Source: Valencia hispanica (lineage: Eukaryota > Chordata > Actinopteri > Cyprinodontiformes > Valenciidae). Taken from it: DNA of 64,000 nt. The notes under the pieces are model-generated. The model saw nothing but the letters and a program-made list of their open reading frames with translations, did no database searches and had not been told where the DNA came from. The position numbers and the translations under genes are program-made. Location of the stretch: positions 31,996,798-32,060,797 of the forward strand of contig OY747705.1 in NCBI GenBank assembly GCA_963556495.2, given 5' to 3'. Shown here one piece after another: positions 11,033-21,353 of this stretch (positions are counted from its first letter, which is position 1; each line of letters begins with the position of its first letter).

Positions 11033-11366
11033 CAGTGGGGCAAAAGATATTTGGCAGCCACTAATTGTGCAAGTTTTCCTACTTCAAAAGATTAGAAAGG
11101 ACTGTAATTTTTTTCATAGGTACACTTCAACTGTGAAAGACAGAATGTAAAAAAAAAATCAGAATATCATATGTATGATTTTTAAAGAATTTATTTGTTA
11201 TTAAATAATGGTGCAGAAAATAAATATTTACATATAGCACCTACGAACAAGCAAGAATTCTGGCCTTCACAGACCTGTTAGTTCTTCAAGAAGCTCTTCT
11301 GTCCTCCACCTGTATTAATGGCCCGTTTGAACTCATTATCTGTATAAAAGACACCTGTCCACACAG
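11033..11366 (+). mobile_element. Truncated Tc1 element: left inverted repeat and leader only
   Basis: It begins CAGTGGGGCAAAAGATATTT directly after TA (11031-11032). It matches, with divergence, the left inverted repeat of the element at 54039, including CACTAATTGTGCAAGTT and the ATTTAAAGAATTTATTTG-like inner part. It then continues into the leader preceding the transposase start (TATAAAAGACACCTGTCC, 11343-11360), with no intervening gene. Everything from the start codon on is missing, so this is a deletion remnant of the same family as 54039-55615 and the partial copy at 63971. Confidence 0.65.
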
Positions 11367-12589
11367 GTGGGTGTTTTCACACCAGGAAGGTCCATTAAAT
11401 CACTTGCTTTGGTCCAGACCAAATGTTTTTTTGTATTTTTTTTTCATTTTGCTGGAGTTCCTATTCACACTGCAAGTAAAAAGTAAAAGTAAAAAATGTC
11501 CCATGATTTCAAAACTATGGCTGAAGTGGCGTTTCAGCCTCCATTATCCACAGGTAAGGCCGTTCAGCTCCTTGTGGAGTGTTAAATCCACAGCAGGAGA
11601 AATGTTCATAATTGTAGCTTATTAATGCGCTCAATGTGTGATGGTATGATGTGGATTCTCTGATCAGCTTGTTCGAATTTAATATAAACTAAAATAAAGT
11701 GAAAATGAATTCCTGAATATGCTATACTTTAAAAGACTGACGGGTAAAAATGGATTATGATTGGATTTTTTTGACCCTATCAGTCGAAATAACCAACAAC
11801 AAAAGATTGTAGCGCAACCTGTGATACAGCTACAGATCTTAACAGAAATGTTAAGATCTACAACAACCCGTCACTCTCACATAACATGGCTGACTCCAAA
11901 CCAAAACAGCCCTTCTCTTAAAGGGGCAGTTCTCTATATCTCTGAATCACAGAACATTTACAACAGTCCATAACAATTTGTACAACTCTTACATGAACAC
12001 AGGGGGATTACTTAAGCATCATTACAATACCTCTCAAAAATAAAATAAAAATACTACTCATAATGCACCTTTATTCCTTTTGAAAAATGTGTACATTGAC
12101 AAAAGGTTGTGGTTCGACCCATCATTATTTTATCTGCTCAGGTATAAAATAGTGCTGCATTTCTTTGGTACATGAGCTTACCAAATCAACCAAATGCAGA
12201 CACCAAATGATCTGGTTCTCAAAATTGTCTTTTTAGGGTGTTTGGGATTCTGGAGGTTTATTATGAGACATGAGTTCCAGATTGGATTAAGAAGCCTCTC
12301 AGAATGAAAGCACTTAGTGCTTCACTTTGTGCAGCAGATTTAGTGATTCAAATAATGGCAGCCTTCCAGGGTATCTGTGTATGAGGCCTTGGGACTGATG
12401 GTGACAGTGTGGTGAGAAATCCTGCTAGACTAAGACAGGAATTTTGCTCAGTTTGTTTTTTCCTTTATTCTCCTTTACTTCTCTTGTAACACTTCTGTAA
12501 AGCTACAAGTTCAAGCATACGTTATTTTTTGTAAATTTGGAAGAAGAAAAGAGATGTTAAATAGTAAATAAGACGATTTACTGACGGCT
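11367..12589. other. Non-coding, partly repeat-like
   Basis: At about 11368-11580 sequence such as GTTTTCACACCAGG, TTGGTCCAGACCAAA and TTCACACTGCAAG resembles a dispersed fish DNA-transposon fragment, but termini cannot be fixed. The remainder is unique AT-rich sequence without supported genes. Confidence 0.35.
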
Positions 12590-12875
12590 TGTGTTCATTT
12601 CTTCTTTATTTTGGCCTTGAACACCCCAAAGCACACTACATTCTTCTACATTCAGTAATTTACCCACACATTGGCGAGGGCAAGCTACATTGTAGCCACA
12701 GCTGCCCTGGGGCACACTGAGAGAAGCGAGGCTGCCGAACATCGGTGCCACTGGGCCCTCTGACGGCCACCAGTAGGCAGAAGGGTGAAGTGTCTTGCCT
12801 AAGTACACAACAACTGAGATAGACAGAGCAGGGGCTCGAACCAGCAACCCTCCGGTTACAAGACGAACTCCTCAC
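12590..12875 (-). mobile_element. tRNA-derived SINE, V-SINE-like core
   Basis: On the minus strand the 5' part carries a polymerase III B-box-like sequence (GGTTCGAGCCC) within a tRNA-like head. Next comes a central segment with TGTGTACTTAGGCAAGACAC and CAGCTGTGGCTACAATGTAG, typical of a conserved fish SINE core. The 3' part (GTGTGCTTTGGGGTG) resembles the tail V-SINEs share with an L2-type LINE. The A box is poorly preserved. Such elements are copied by LINE machinery. Family naming is by recollection of motifs, not by alignment. Confidence 0.6.
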
Positions 12876-13535
12876 TCCTATTAAATCAGTTTGGTATCAC
12901 TTTTGAGTCTGCCAGCAGTGAACATCCCTGCAATCCTGTTAGTGGATAAATGATAAGTGAGACAAAAAGCAGAGACAACGGGCATCAAAGAGAGCAGTTC
13001 TCAGAGTGACAATCTGTATAATCCCAAACATAATTAAGTCAAAACTACGGTGACATGTTGATGATAACAAGACTCATCAGTTTGGCTTGTTTTTGTCAAT
13101 ATCAGTCAAGGCTGCCAACAACCCCATTTAGTGGTATGAACCATGAGAAGACTACTCAGTTTTTTTGTTGATGCTTTACTAACTTCTCAGAACACTGAGA
13201 AACATCTCTCTGATTATATGTATTCAAAATGTGATGATCTGGTGGAATGTGAAACAAATTTTAACTTTTGGTCTTCAGTTTATTTATGTATTTCTGACAG
13301 TTATGTTTCATATTTCTGGTCACAATTTAGTCCTGTTCTGTTCGTGATTATTTTCCTCATGTGTGTTTTCCTCTTTTTGCCTTGTTCTGTTCTGTTTCGC
13401 CTGTGCTTTGTATTGTTTCCATTGTTTCCTACTGTAACCTTTCTCCCTGAGTGCCTCCAAAGCTGTTTCACATTCAGTAAATCAGAAGACTGTTTCAAAA
13501 CACACAAGATGGCAGCATATCAGGTTAATTCCCTG
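12876..13535. other. Non-coding, no gene seen
   Basis: A T-rich frame on the plus strand (from 13143) looks hydrophobic only because of base composition; its last part is LINE tail. No other feature seen. Confidence 0.45.
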
Positions 13536-13668
13536 GTCTGTCCTTTACCCACAGCCATCAGCACCTACAACAAATCTTTGAAGGAACTTGCATAATGAGT
13601 TACAACATTTAATTTCCCCTTTGGGATTAATAAAGTAATTTTGAATTTGAATTGAATTGAAATGCTCT
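13536..13668 (+). mobile_element. 5'-truncated 3' end of a Rex1-like LINE
   Basis: The end of the LINE reading frame is visible (CPLPTAISTYNKSLKELA, then stop). It is followed by TTTAATTTCCCCTTTGGGAT, TAATAAAGTAATTTTGAAT and a GAATTGAATTGAA tail. The same ending, in reverse, is found at 26646-26744, 43571 onward and 52023 onward. About 130 bp remain, a typical product of incomplete target-primed reverse transcription. Confidence 0.7.
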
Positions 13669-14674
13669 GTGGAGGCATGACAAGGTGAGAATATTGTCAT
13701 TCGTGCCGCCAAGCTTGATTGTAATATTACCGCAATGCCGTGCTTGGCCCTTTGTGAATGACCAAAGGCTTCCTGTTGCCGCCTTCGCTTTGCGGCAAAG
13801 CGGTGCCATTGTTTTTTGAAACAGGCTAGACTCACTCAATACGTTCACATGCACATTAAAATCAAGCTTTTGGCAATAATCGGACTAGTAGGTCAACCAG
13901 AATGAGAGCCCTAATTCCAGTTTACATGTCACTTATAAAATCGAATTATTGAAAGAAGTGTGTTTGTCACCGCGACGCTAAGTGGTGACATCCGCCCTTT
14001 CACGTTGGATTTTTTTGGTTGGCCTAGAGCATCTCACAGATAGTAAACAATTGCTGATTGCAGTGAAGCAGATGTAGTAAAAGCAGGATACGCACAATGA
14101 GCGAAGAAATGGATGACAACAACGCTGCAGCACAGTACATTTTGTAATATTGTACTGTTTGATTGTGTTACACTCATTGTTGATGCTGAGTTGGTGTGTA
14201 CCGTTGTTGCTAATCCTGCTTTCGCAGTCTCGTCACTTCCCATAAAAAGCTCAGTGGCCGCAGGGTTGGAAGTTCTACTTAATTATGATGTGGCCTACCT
14301 CCTGCATGTCTTTGGGGCTTGCCTAACCTAAATGTATGACACAATTAACTTAAAAGGCTAAATGTTCTTTCTTGCATGAAAGTTGTGTTTTATGGGTATG
14401 CTAACATAATTCTCCTATTCTCATTATTTTTGCATGTTGGAGTTAAGCTAGTTCTAATATAAGTAATCTTTTATGTAAAAGTTATAAATTCAACGTCTGT
14501 GGGAAGCAGTTAAGCAATTATGTATTAAAATTTACAGCAAGGATATATTGTCCATAAAGATATAATACTCTAGCTTTTTTTCCATTCCCTGTCATCAGTG
14601 TATTGTACTCAAAGACTTGGAAGAGGTGGTTGCTTGTCAACAGGTAAAGAGATAATTGCTTTCCTAGAGATATG
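13669..14674. repeat. Dispersed repeat-like region; 14020-14200 matches 30520-30690
   Basis: Segment 14018-14170 (GGTTGGCCTAGAGCATCTCA, then GCAGTGAAGCAGATGTAGTA, then ACTGTTTGATTGTGTTACAC) is clearly related to 30522-30656, in the same orientation. Upstream, 13840-13930 has TTCACATGCACATTAAAATC and AATCGGACTAGTAGG, resembling termini of a fish DNA-transposon family. Neither boundaries nor a coding region could be set. Confidence 0.45.
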
Positions 14675-14703
14675 TTGTATGTAACTCAGCCCGAAGAGGT
14701 AAC

Positions 14704-15592
14704 ATGGGCTCCCCTTCCCATGAGCTCACCACCTGTGGGAGGGACCATAGGGGTCGGGTGAAATGTAGGATGGGTGGTGGCCGAAGGCGGGGACCTTGGC
14801 GGTTTGATCCTCGGCTGCAGAAGCTGGCTCTTGGGACGTGGAACATCACCTCTATGGTGGGGAAGGAGCCGGAGCTAGTGTGTGAGGTTGAGAGGTTTCG
14901 GCTGAACATCTTTGGATGCCTCAATGCACAGCTCTGGCCCTGGAACCCGTCTCCTCGAGAGGGGTTGGACTCTCTTCCTCTCTGGAGTTGCCCCCGCTGA
15001 GAAGCGCCGAGCTGGGTTGGGCATACTTGTTGTCCCCCATCTGGATTTCTGTACGTTGGGGTTTACCCCGGTGGACGAGAGGGTAGTCTCCCTCTGCCTA
15101 CAGGTGGGGGGACAGGTGCTGACTGTTGTTTGTGCTTACGCACCAAACGGCAGATCAGATTACCCACCCTTTTTGGAGTCCTTGGAGGGGGTGGTGAAGA
15201 GGGCTCCTCCTGAGGACTCCCTTGTTCTGCTGGGGGACTTCAACGCTCACGTGGGCAACAACAGTGAGACCAGGAGAGGTGTGGTCAGGCACAATGGCCC
15301 CCCCGATCTGAACCTGAGCGGTGTTTTGTTGTTGGACTTCTGTGCTCGTCATGGATTGTCCATAACGAACACCATGTTCAAGTATAAGGGTGTCCATATG
15401 TGCACTTGGCACCAGGACACCCTAGGACGCAGCTCAATGAAAGACTTGGTTGTCGTTTCATCTGTTCTGCTGCCGCATGTTTTGGACACTCGGGTGAAGA
15501 GAGGGGCTGAGCTGTCCAATGACCACTACTTGATGGTGAGTCGGCTCCAATGGTGGGGGAGGACTGACCTGGCAGGCCCAAAAATGTTGTGA
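14704..15592 (+). pseudogene. LINE endonuclease domain (Rex3-like)
   Basis: The endonuclease begins with LALGTWNITSMVGKEPELV and is frameshifted near 14930-15000, so two overlapping frames cover it. The second frame (to 15592) carries GDFNAHVG and the C-terminal catalytic His motif in SNDHYLMVS, where the family usually has S-T-D-H. These are the metal-binding and catalytic segments of apurinic/apyrimidinic-type endonucleases that nick target DNA to prime reverse transcription. Key residues are visible but the reading frame is not continuous with the reverse transcriptase. Confidence 0.85.
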
Positions 15593-16035
15593 GGGTCTGC
15601 TGGGAAAGTCTGGCAGAGTCTCCTGTCAGAAGGAGCTTCCACTCACACCTCCGGCAGAACTTCTAACATGTCCCGGAGGAGGCGGGGGACATTGAGTCCA
15701 AGTGGGCCATGTTCCATGCCTACATTGTCGAGGCGGCTGACCGAAGCTGTGGCTGCAAAGTGGTCGGTGCCAGTGGCAACCCTTGAACCCGCTGGTGGAG
15801 ACCGGCAATAAGGGAGGCCGTCAGGCTGAAAAATGAGTCCTATCGGGTCTTTCTGGCCTGTGGGACCCCTGAAGCAGCTGATAGGTACCGGCAGGCCAAG
15901 TGGAGTGTGGCTTGGATGATCGCTGAGGCAAAAACTCGGGCGTGGGAGGAGTCTGGAGAGGCCATAGAGAATGAGTTCTGTGCAGCTTCGAAGCAATTCT
16001 GGTCCACCATCCAGCATCTCGGGGGGGTCTGCCAC

Positions 16036-16217
16036 CAATACTGTTTACAGTGGGGATGCTGTGCTGCTGACCTCGACACTGGACGCTTTGGGTCGGTGCT
16101 GCTGACCTCGACACTGGACGCAATACTGTTTACAGTGGGGATGCTGTGCTGCTGACCTCGACACTGGACGCTTTGGGTCGGTGCTGCTGACCTCGACACT
16201 GGACGCTTTGGGTCGGT
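16036..16217 (+). repeat. Nested tandem duplication inside the Rex3 copy
   Basis: An 85-bp unit beginning CAATACTGTTTACAGTGGGG occurs at 16036 and again at 16121. Within and after it a 35-bp unit containing CGCTTTGGGTCGGTGCTGCT recurs, with starts at 16085, 16170 and 16205. The repeats are nearly identical, so the expansion is much younger than the general decay of the LINE copy. Confidence 0.85.
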
Positions 16218-16891
16218 GGATGGAATACTTTGAAGACCTCCTCAATCCCACCAGCACGCCTTCCAATCTTGAAGCAGAGTCCTGGGACTTTGGGTCGGGC
16301 TCTCCAATTTCTGGTGCTGGGGTCACCAAGGTGGTTAAAAAGTTATTCGGTTGCAGGGCTATGGGGGTGGATGAGATTCGCCCGGAGTCTCCTCAAGGCC
16401 AACGGATAGTCGAACTTCAGATCCAGGAGGAACAATGCTGTTTTCGTCCTGGCTGTGGAACACTGGACCAGCTCTACACCCTCAGCAGGGTCCTGGAAGG
16501 TGTGAGAGTTCGCCAAACCGGTCTACATGTGTTTCATGGACTTGGAGAAGGCGTTTGACTGTGTCCCTCGGAGAGCCCTGTGGGGGGTACTCCGGGCCCC
16601 TTGATATGGGCTGTTAGGTCCTTGTACGACCGGTGTCAAAGCTTGGTTCGCATTGGCGGCAGTAAGTCGGGCTAGTTTCCGGTGAGAGTTGGACTCCACA
16701 AAGGTTACCCTTTGTTACCGATCCTGTTCATAACTTTTATGGACAGGATTTCTAGGCGCAGCCAAGGTGGTGAGGGGATCCATTTTGGTGGCCTCAGAAT
16801 CGGGTCTCTACTTTTTACAGATGGTGTGGTCCTGTTGGTTTCATCGGAACGTGATCTACAGCTTTCGCTGGAGCGGTTCGCAGCCGAGTGA
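16181..16891 (+). pseudogene. LINE reverse transcriptase domain (Rex3-like), active site lost
   Basis: Two frames cover the domain. The first (to 16558) holds the start of the reverse transcriptase (VDEIRPE, then IQEEQCCFRPGCGTLDQLYT). Between these motifs a large piece of the fingers region is missing. The second (16682-16891) holds VGLHKGYPL and the active-site block as SLLFTDGVVLLVSSERDLQL. The usual F-A-D-D is F-T-D-G, so the second catalytic Asp is gone. Not functional. Confidence 0.85.
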
Positions 16892-16951
16892 GAAGTGGAT
16901 GGGATGAGAATCAACCCCTCCAAATCCGAGACCATGGTCTTGAGCCGGAAA

Positions 16952-17028
16952 GGCAAGGCAAGGCAATTTTATTTGTATAGCACACTTTCAACAATAAGGT
17001 AATTCAAGGTGCTTTACATTCCTCTGCA
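16952..17028 (-). mobile_element. L2-type LINE tail fragment replacing part of Rex3
   Basis: GGCAAGGCAAGGCAATTTTA, then TTTGTATAGCACACTTTCAA and AAGGTGCTTTACAT are the inverse of the L2-type 3' end seen on the plus strand at 28271-28336 (AAGCACCTTGAATC ... CAAATAAAATTGCC). Compared with the Rex3 copy at 40869, about 300 bp of Rex3 are absent at this point, so the fragment sits in a deletion. Confidence 0.7.
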
Positions 17029-17383
17029 GAGTGTCTGGGCTCTCCCTTAGAGATAGGGTGAGAAAGCTCAGTCATCCGGAGGGGGCTCAGAGTAGAGCCT
17101 CTGCTCCTCCACATCAAGAGGAGTCAGTTGAGGAGGCTCGCGCATCTGGTCAGGACGCCTCCCTGGTGAGGTATTCTGGTCCTGTCCCACCAGGAGGAGG
17201 CCCAGAGGAAGACTCAGGACACGCTGGAGGGAGTATGTTTCTCGGCTGGCCTGGAAACATCTTGGGATTCCTCTCGAGGAGCTGGCCCAAGTGGCTGGGG
17301 AGAGGGAAGTGTGGGTCTCTTTGCTTAAGCTGCTGCCCCTGCGACCCTACCCCGGATAAGCGGAAGAAGTTGGATGGATGGCT

Positions 17384-20300
17384 ATTTGCTTGTGATCTGT
17401 CTTGCAAGTATTTGTGTCAGGTTTGGCAATTAATAAACTCCAGATACATGTTTGTGTCCTTATCCACTTAGGGTTACATTTACTCACTGTATGTTCTGTT
17501 GTGTGTCACTTTTTGTACATATCTGATTGTAGAAATTAAGTGCTATTTATCACAATTCTGTTAAAGTTGTTGTGCCCTTTTCTTTGCTAAGCATACATGG
17601 AGACCATGATCTTAAAGCCAAGATTTTATTTCACACCAGACTTGACCTTTCATACTAAAGTAAAACCAGCTCTCAGTTTCTGCAATATTTTCCAAAGCAT
17701 CATAATAATGTGAGAGCTTCTTCACATGTAACACATGTAATTACAATCATTTATTATTCCCAGAACTCCAGGGTTCATTATTTTACCTGTAAACTACTTC
17801 TATTTCTGCCTCCTCATCTTTTAAAATCATTTTGTCATGTTCCTCAGCTTTTAAATGTTGCTCATCTCCTCATTTCCACCCCTAACAGGTCAAAGATAGA
17901 TGCTTACAGAAAGAGAGTTCATGTATATTTAATTTTTTTTAATTAAACATCAACATTTGCTTCTGACCAAATGAAAAAATAAAAACAACACAGACACATC
18001 TGTTGATGGGAAGTATATAACAAATATATTTTTCTTTTTGATGCTGTTGGGTAGAAATGTGTTAAAATGTGATAGAATGGTGAGATGGCACCCCATAGTT
18101 TAGTTCTGTCTGAACAGGAGGACAAGACAGGTATAACCAAAATAAAACAAAATTTCATGTCAAAGAAATACAATTTCCAATGTGTTATTGAAGAAGTTGG
18201 CATTTGCTCTTAAAAATCCTAATTGCTGCTGTGGAAATGTTGTCCTTTTCCAGCATATTTGTGGAGCCAGTCAAAATGTGTCAGAAAGTAAGACTCAGGA
18301 TTTAATCTGAGCTGAAGCCATTCGTAAAAACAACAGCAGACAAGAAATATAACACAATGCATCAAAATAATAGCATGTTGTTTGTCTGCAGATGGATGGC
18401 AGCAGTCCAGAGATAACAGATTTCTGCAAGAAATTCATCACTCACACAACAAAAAAACTCTTTGAGAAGGGATAAAAAAACTTTTAAAAAACAAAGCTGT
18501 TCTCACTATTACATATTTTATTTTTTAACTTAGGCTGGGCTGAAAATGCAGTTAAAAATAAATACTAAAAAAGCTAAAAAAATTGTTTACGTCTTCATTA
18601 TCAAAGAAATCCTGCTTGTGCCCCAAACACACCCTGAAGTACTAAATATGCTCAAAAGAAAGTAATAGCACTTTACAGATTTTGAAATAAGTTTTGCTGA
18701 AAAAAGGATGCAGCTGGTTGGAGAGGGATGCTGCTACATCCAGTCATACATTCAGCTCCAAGTTGAAGATGTTAACTGGAACTCAAATTGAGTAAAATTC
18801 AATAAATAAAGAGCTGAAAAGACATAAAAAAATGTAATAAACACACGATGAATGGACCTGGACAAATATTGTTTTATATCTTCAGTTCACCAAGTTTATA
18901 TATTGATTTACTTCCCTTTTCAGAATATTTATAAATAGGCCTGAGAGTGCTTTGGTATAAAATTACCTGACATGGGTAAGGAAAAGTAAAAATTATTATT
19001 ATTTAAAGCAAGTTTTAAGAGTGAAAAAAGCAAGCATGACAAAAGTAACAATTATGTTGTAGACATTTAAAGAATGAAAAATCAGCTGTCTTTGTTCTGT
19101 CGCATGATTAACTTAATATATTAAAACGTTCAACAAGTTTCATGTATATTGTAACTGCAGATGCATTCTTTTTTCTCTGCAGCACACTGTAGGACACAGT
19201 GTTGGCAAAAGATTGTACTCTAAGACACCCTGCTGAGAGGCAGGAAATGTGCAAATAAAGAGATTTTTATATTCAGTCACTGAAGAATGTGATTCTGAGG
19301 CTGATGGTTCACTAAAGCAATCAAACAATTTTACAACTTTGCATCATTTTTCAGAAGTCCAGGCTTCTCATTAGGCATGAAAATGCCCGAAAGCCACTAA
19401 TCCCCTGATGTCATAAGCAACAGGCTGCTTACTAATTGCTTCACGGGGTGAAAACTCCTGTTCTACAGTGAGCAGGACTGTGGCATAAACTCGATTCTTG
19501 TTAACCAATCAGTTTGTCTGGGACTTGGGACTTGGGAGTCCTTGTTGTGCTGTGGTTTATATGGAAATCTTGGAAGAGAATTACTACTATGCACACCTGG
19601 GGTGCTCCTAACAGAGCAGCCACATGCTTCAGGGTGATGCTGATTTTCCTCATTTGGAGCATGCTCTCTACATCCCTGCTTCATTGTGGAAATGTCCCCC
19701 CCTTATCTCAGAATAGAGTTTTATAAACTCAGTGAGTTGTATGGCTCTTACTGATGTCCTAAAAAAATCAGAAAATATTTATCACTGTAACCGAAGCAGT
19801 ATCACTCTACCACTGTTTACTGATATAAATCTATACAATCAGTAGGTATTTACCAAAGTTAACATGAGTGGCGCCGGCATAGAGTATGTTTATAGTTTCT
19901 TGGACTTAAGTCCTGCTTAGCAACGTTGTTTGCACTGGCAACAATTGGAATAGGCATGAAGTTCAGCCTTCTGAACATTGCAGCTTCTCCAAGCACACTA
20001 AAATGTTGTTACTGGAATTTAATGGAGCAGCTGAAGCAATAAATCCAAAAAAGGAAATGTAAAAACTTTCCCCCAAACCTATGATTCAAAACTCTGAACC
20101 TCATAATCATCCACTGTACTGAACAGTGGAGAGGGTTCGTAATTACAAAGAATTAGGTTTATGGCAGTTATGGACTCTTGCAAAAAATCACAAATCAATT
20201 ACTTTAAAATGGCTGACTGGCTCGGGGCACAAAGAACACTGGCTTTAGTGATTGTGTTACCATTTGCGATGGTATGGTGCTGTCTCAGCATTCTCATCAT

Positions 20301-20636
20301 GGACCCTGGCAGCAGCTGTAGGAAACCTCAGATCAATACAGAGCAAGTCCATCAATAAATAAAGACATGAATAAATAACAAGGGAAAAATGAATGACGTG
20401 GTGTAATTACACTTTGCACAATAGATTATGTATAATGAGACTTTTGAAAAGAGAAGTGAGGAAATTGAGTGTTTATGTTTAGCTGAGACTACAGAGGTTT
20501 GAAAATCCTGAAATATTAATCTAATCATGCATATAGAATATGTTAACTACATTAACTACTACATACTTTCACAAAATCTAACAGGTATGTATTTAATAAA
20601 GAAGACTAAGGCTGCACAATAGTGTAATTGTTTACC
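17384..20636. other. Unique AT-rich intergenic sequence, no gene seen
   Basis: About 3.2 kb without recognisable coding domain, repeat termini or tandem repeat. Short frames (for example 17943-18203 minus, 20161-20358 plus) show no motif. Confidence 0.5.
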
Positions 20637-20795
20637 TTAAAGGAGTCATGACCTGTAATTTTCACTTTTCCATGAGAAAAAAGGTATGTTATGATTGCCT
20701 AACGATTATACACTGCCCGTGAAGCCGATGTTTAAAAGTGAAGCGTTTGTTTGTGCACGCGCACTCAAATACGTGGTTTTAATTTCTGGCCTACT

Positions 20796-20830
20796 TGACG
20801 TCAAGTCGGAGCAGGATATACCATATATAG
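20796..20830 (+). promoter_or_regulatory. CRE palindrome plus TATA-like box (copy A)
   Basis: A full CRE palindrome TGACGTCA (20796-20803) is followed 20 bp later by TATATAG (20824-20830), about 500 bp upstream of the THAP exon. The same two motifs at the same spacing occur in copy B (27848-27883, minus strand). The surrounding sequence also aligns, so conservation may partly reflect recent shared origin. Promoter function is inferred. Confidence 0.4.
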
Positions 20831-20917
20831 ACATCGCAGACCTACCTATGCTGCAGGAAGCCCGCCCTGCTCCTCTCCCCCTCATATTCAGTCGAGCGCC
20901 GCCATTTCTGAATTCTA

Positions 20918-21186
20918 GTGATGGGAATTCCAGCTCTTTTTGGAGAGCCAGTTCTTTTGGCTTGGCTCGCCATAAAGAGCTGGCTCTTTCGTCTCCTCGG
21001 ATTTTCAGTTGCCTAAAGTGTATTTATTACCAAAATTAATGCAAAACGATGTGTACCAAATGTACAAAACAAGCAGGAGGGAATGAAAAAAATAAAAAAA
21101 AACGGCTCCCAATGACGAGCCGACTCCAATCGTTCACTTCCAAGAGTTAGCTCTTAGAGCCGGTTCGTTCGCGACCGACTCATCAC
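20918..21186. repeat. Inverted-repeat module inside copy A (hAT-like MITE)
   Basis: Ends GTGATGGGAA and ACTCATCAC are short inverted complements. Inside are inversely related blocks, CTCTTTTTGGAGAGCCAGTT and GAGCTGGCTCTTTCG on the left and TTAGCTCTTAGAGCCGG on the right. The module is present at the same place in copy B (27481-27758), so it joined the THAP element before the copies separated. No coding content. Confidence 0.5.
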
Positions 21187-21353
21187 CGATTTGAAGTACG
21201 AAATCCACCGTGAAAGATGCAGAAAGTTTCTTCAAGCAATGATGCATGAAGAAGACATATTCGTGACATTCTTTATTTTAATCAGCTAAATCAGCTAAAA
21301 CCATTTCTGCCAGAAACGTAGTGCAACACGTGAGTTGCTCTGTTGTTGATTGC

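Larger units (their letters stand above)
14675..17383 (+). mobile_element. Rex3-like LINE (RTE clade), nearly full body, decayed
   Basis: In order on the plus strand: leader, apurinic-type endonuclease (14820-15550), linker (to about 16370), reverse transcriptase (16370-16950) and C-terminal region (17030-17345). It ends GATAAGCGGAAGAAGTTGGA plus a short GGAT tail. The (GGAT)n/(GATG)n tail and domain order fit the fish Rex3 family of the RTE clade. Damage includes several frameshifts, a nested tandem duplication at 16036-16217, loss of sequence near 16390, and replacement of about 300 bp by an L2-type tail at 16952-17028. No target duplication was found. Confidence 0.85.

Noticed and set aside
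12660..12875. A host tRNA gene, because of the GGTTCGAGCCC B-box
   Set aside because: There is no complete cloverleaf, and the head is continuous with a SINE core and LINE-like tail.
13143..13595. 150-codon plus-strand frame rich in Phe/Leu/Val resembling a membrane protein
   Set aside because: The hydrophobicity comes from T-rich DNA, and its last part is the coding end of a truncated Rex1-like LINE, so the frame is a fusion by chance.
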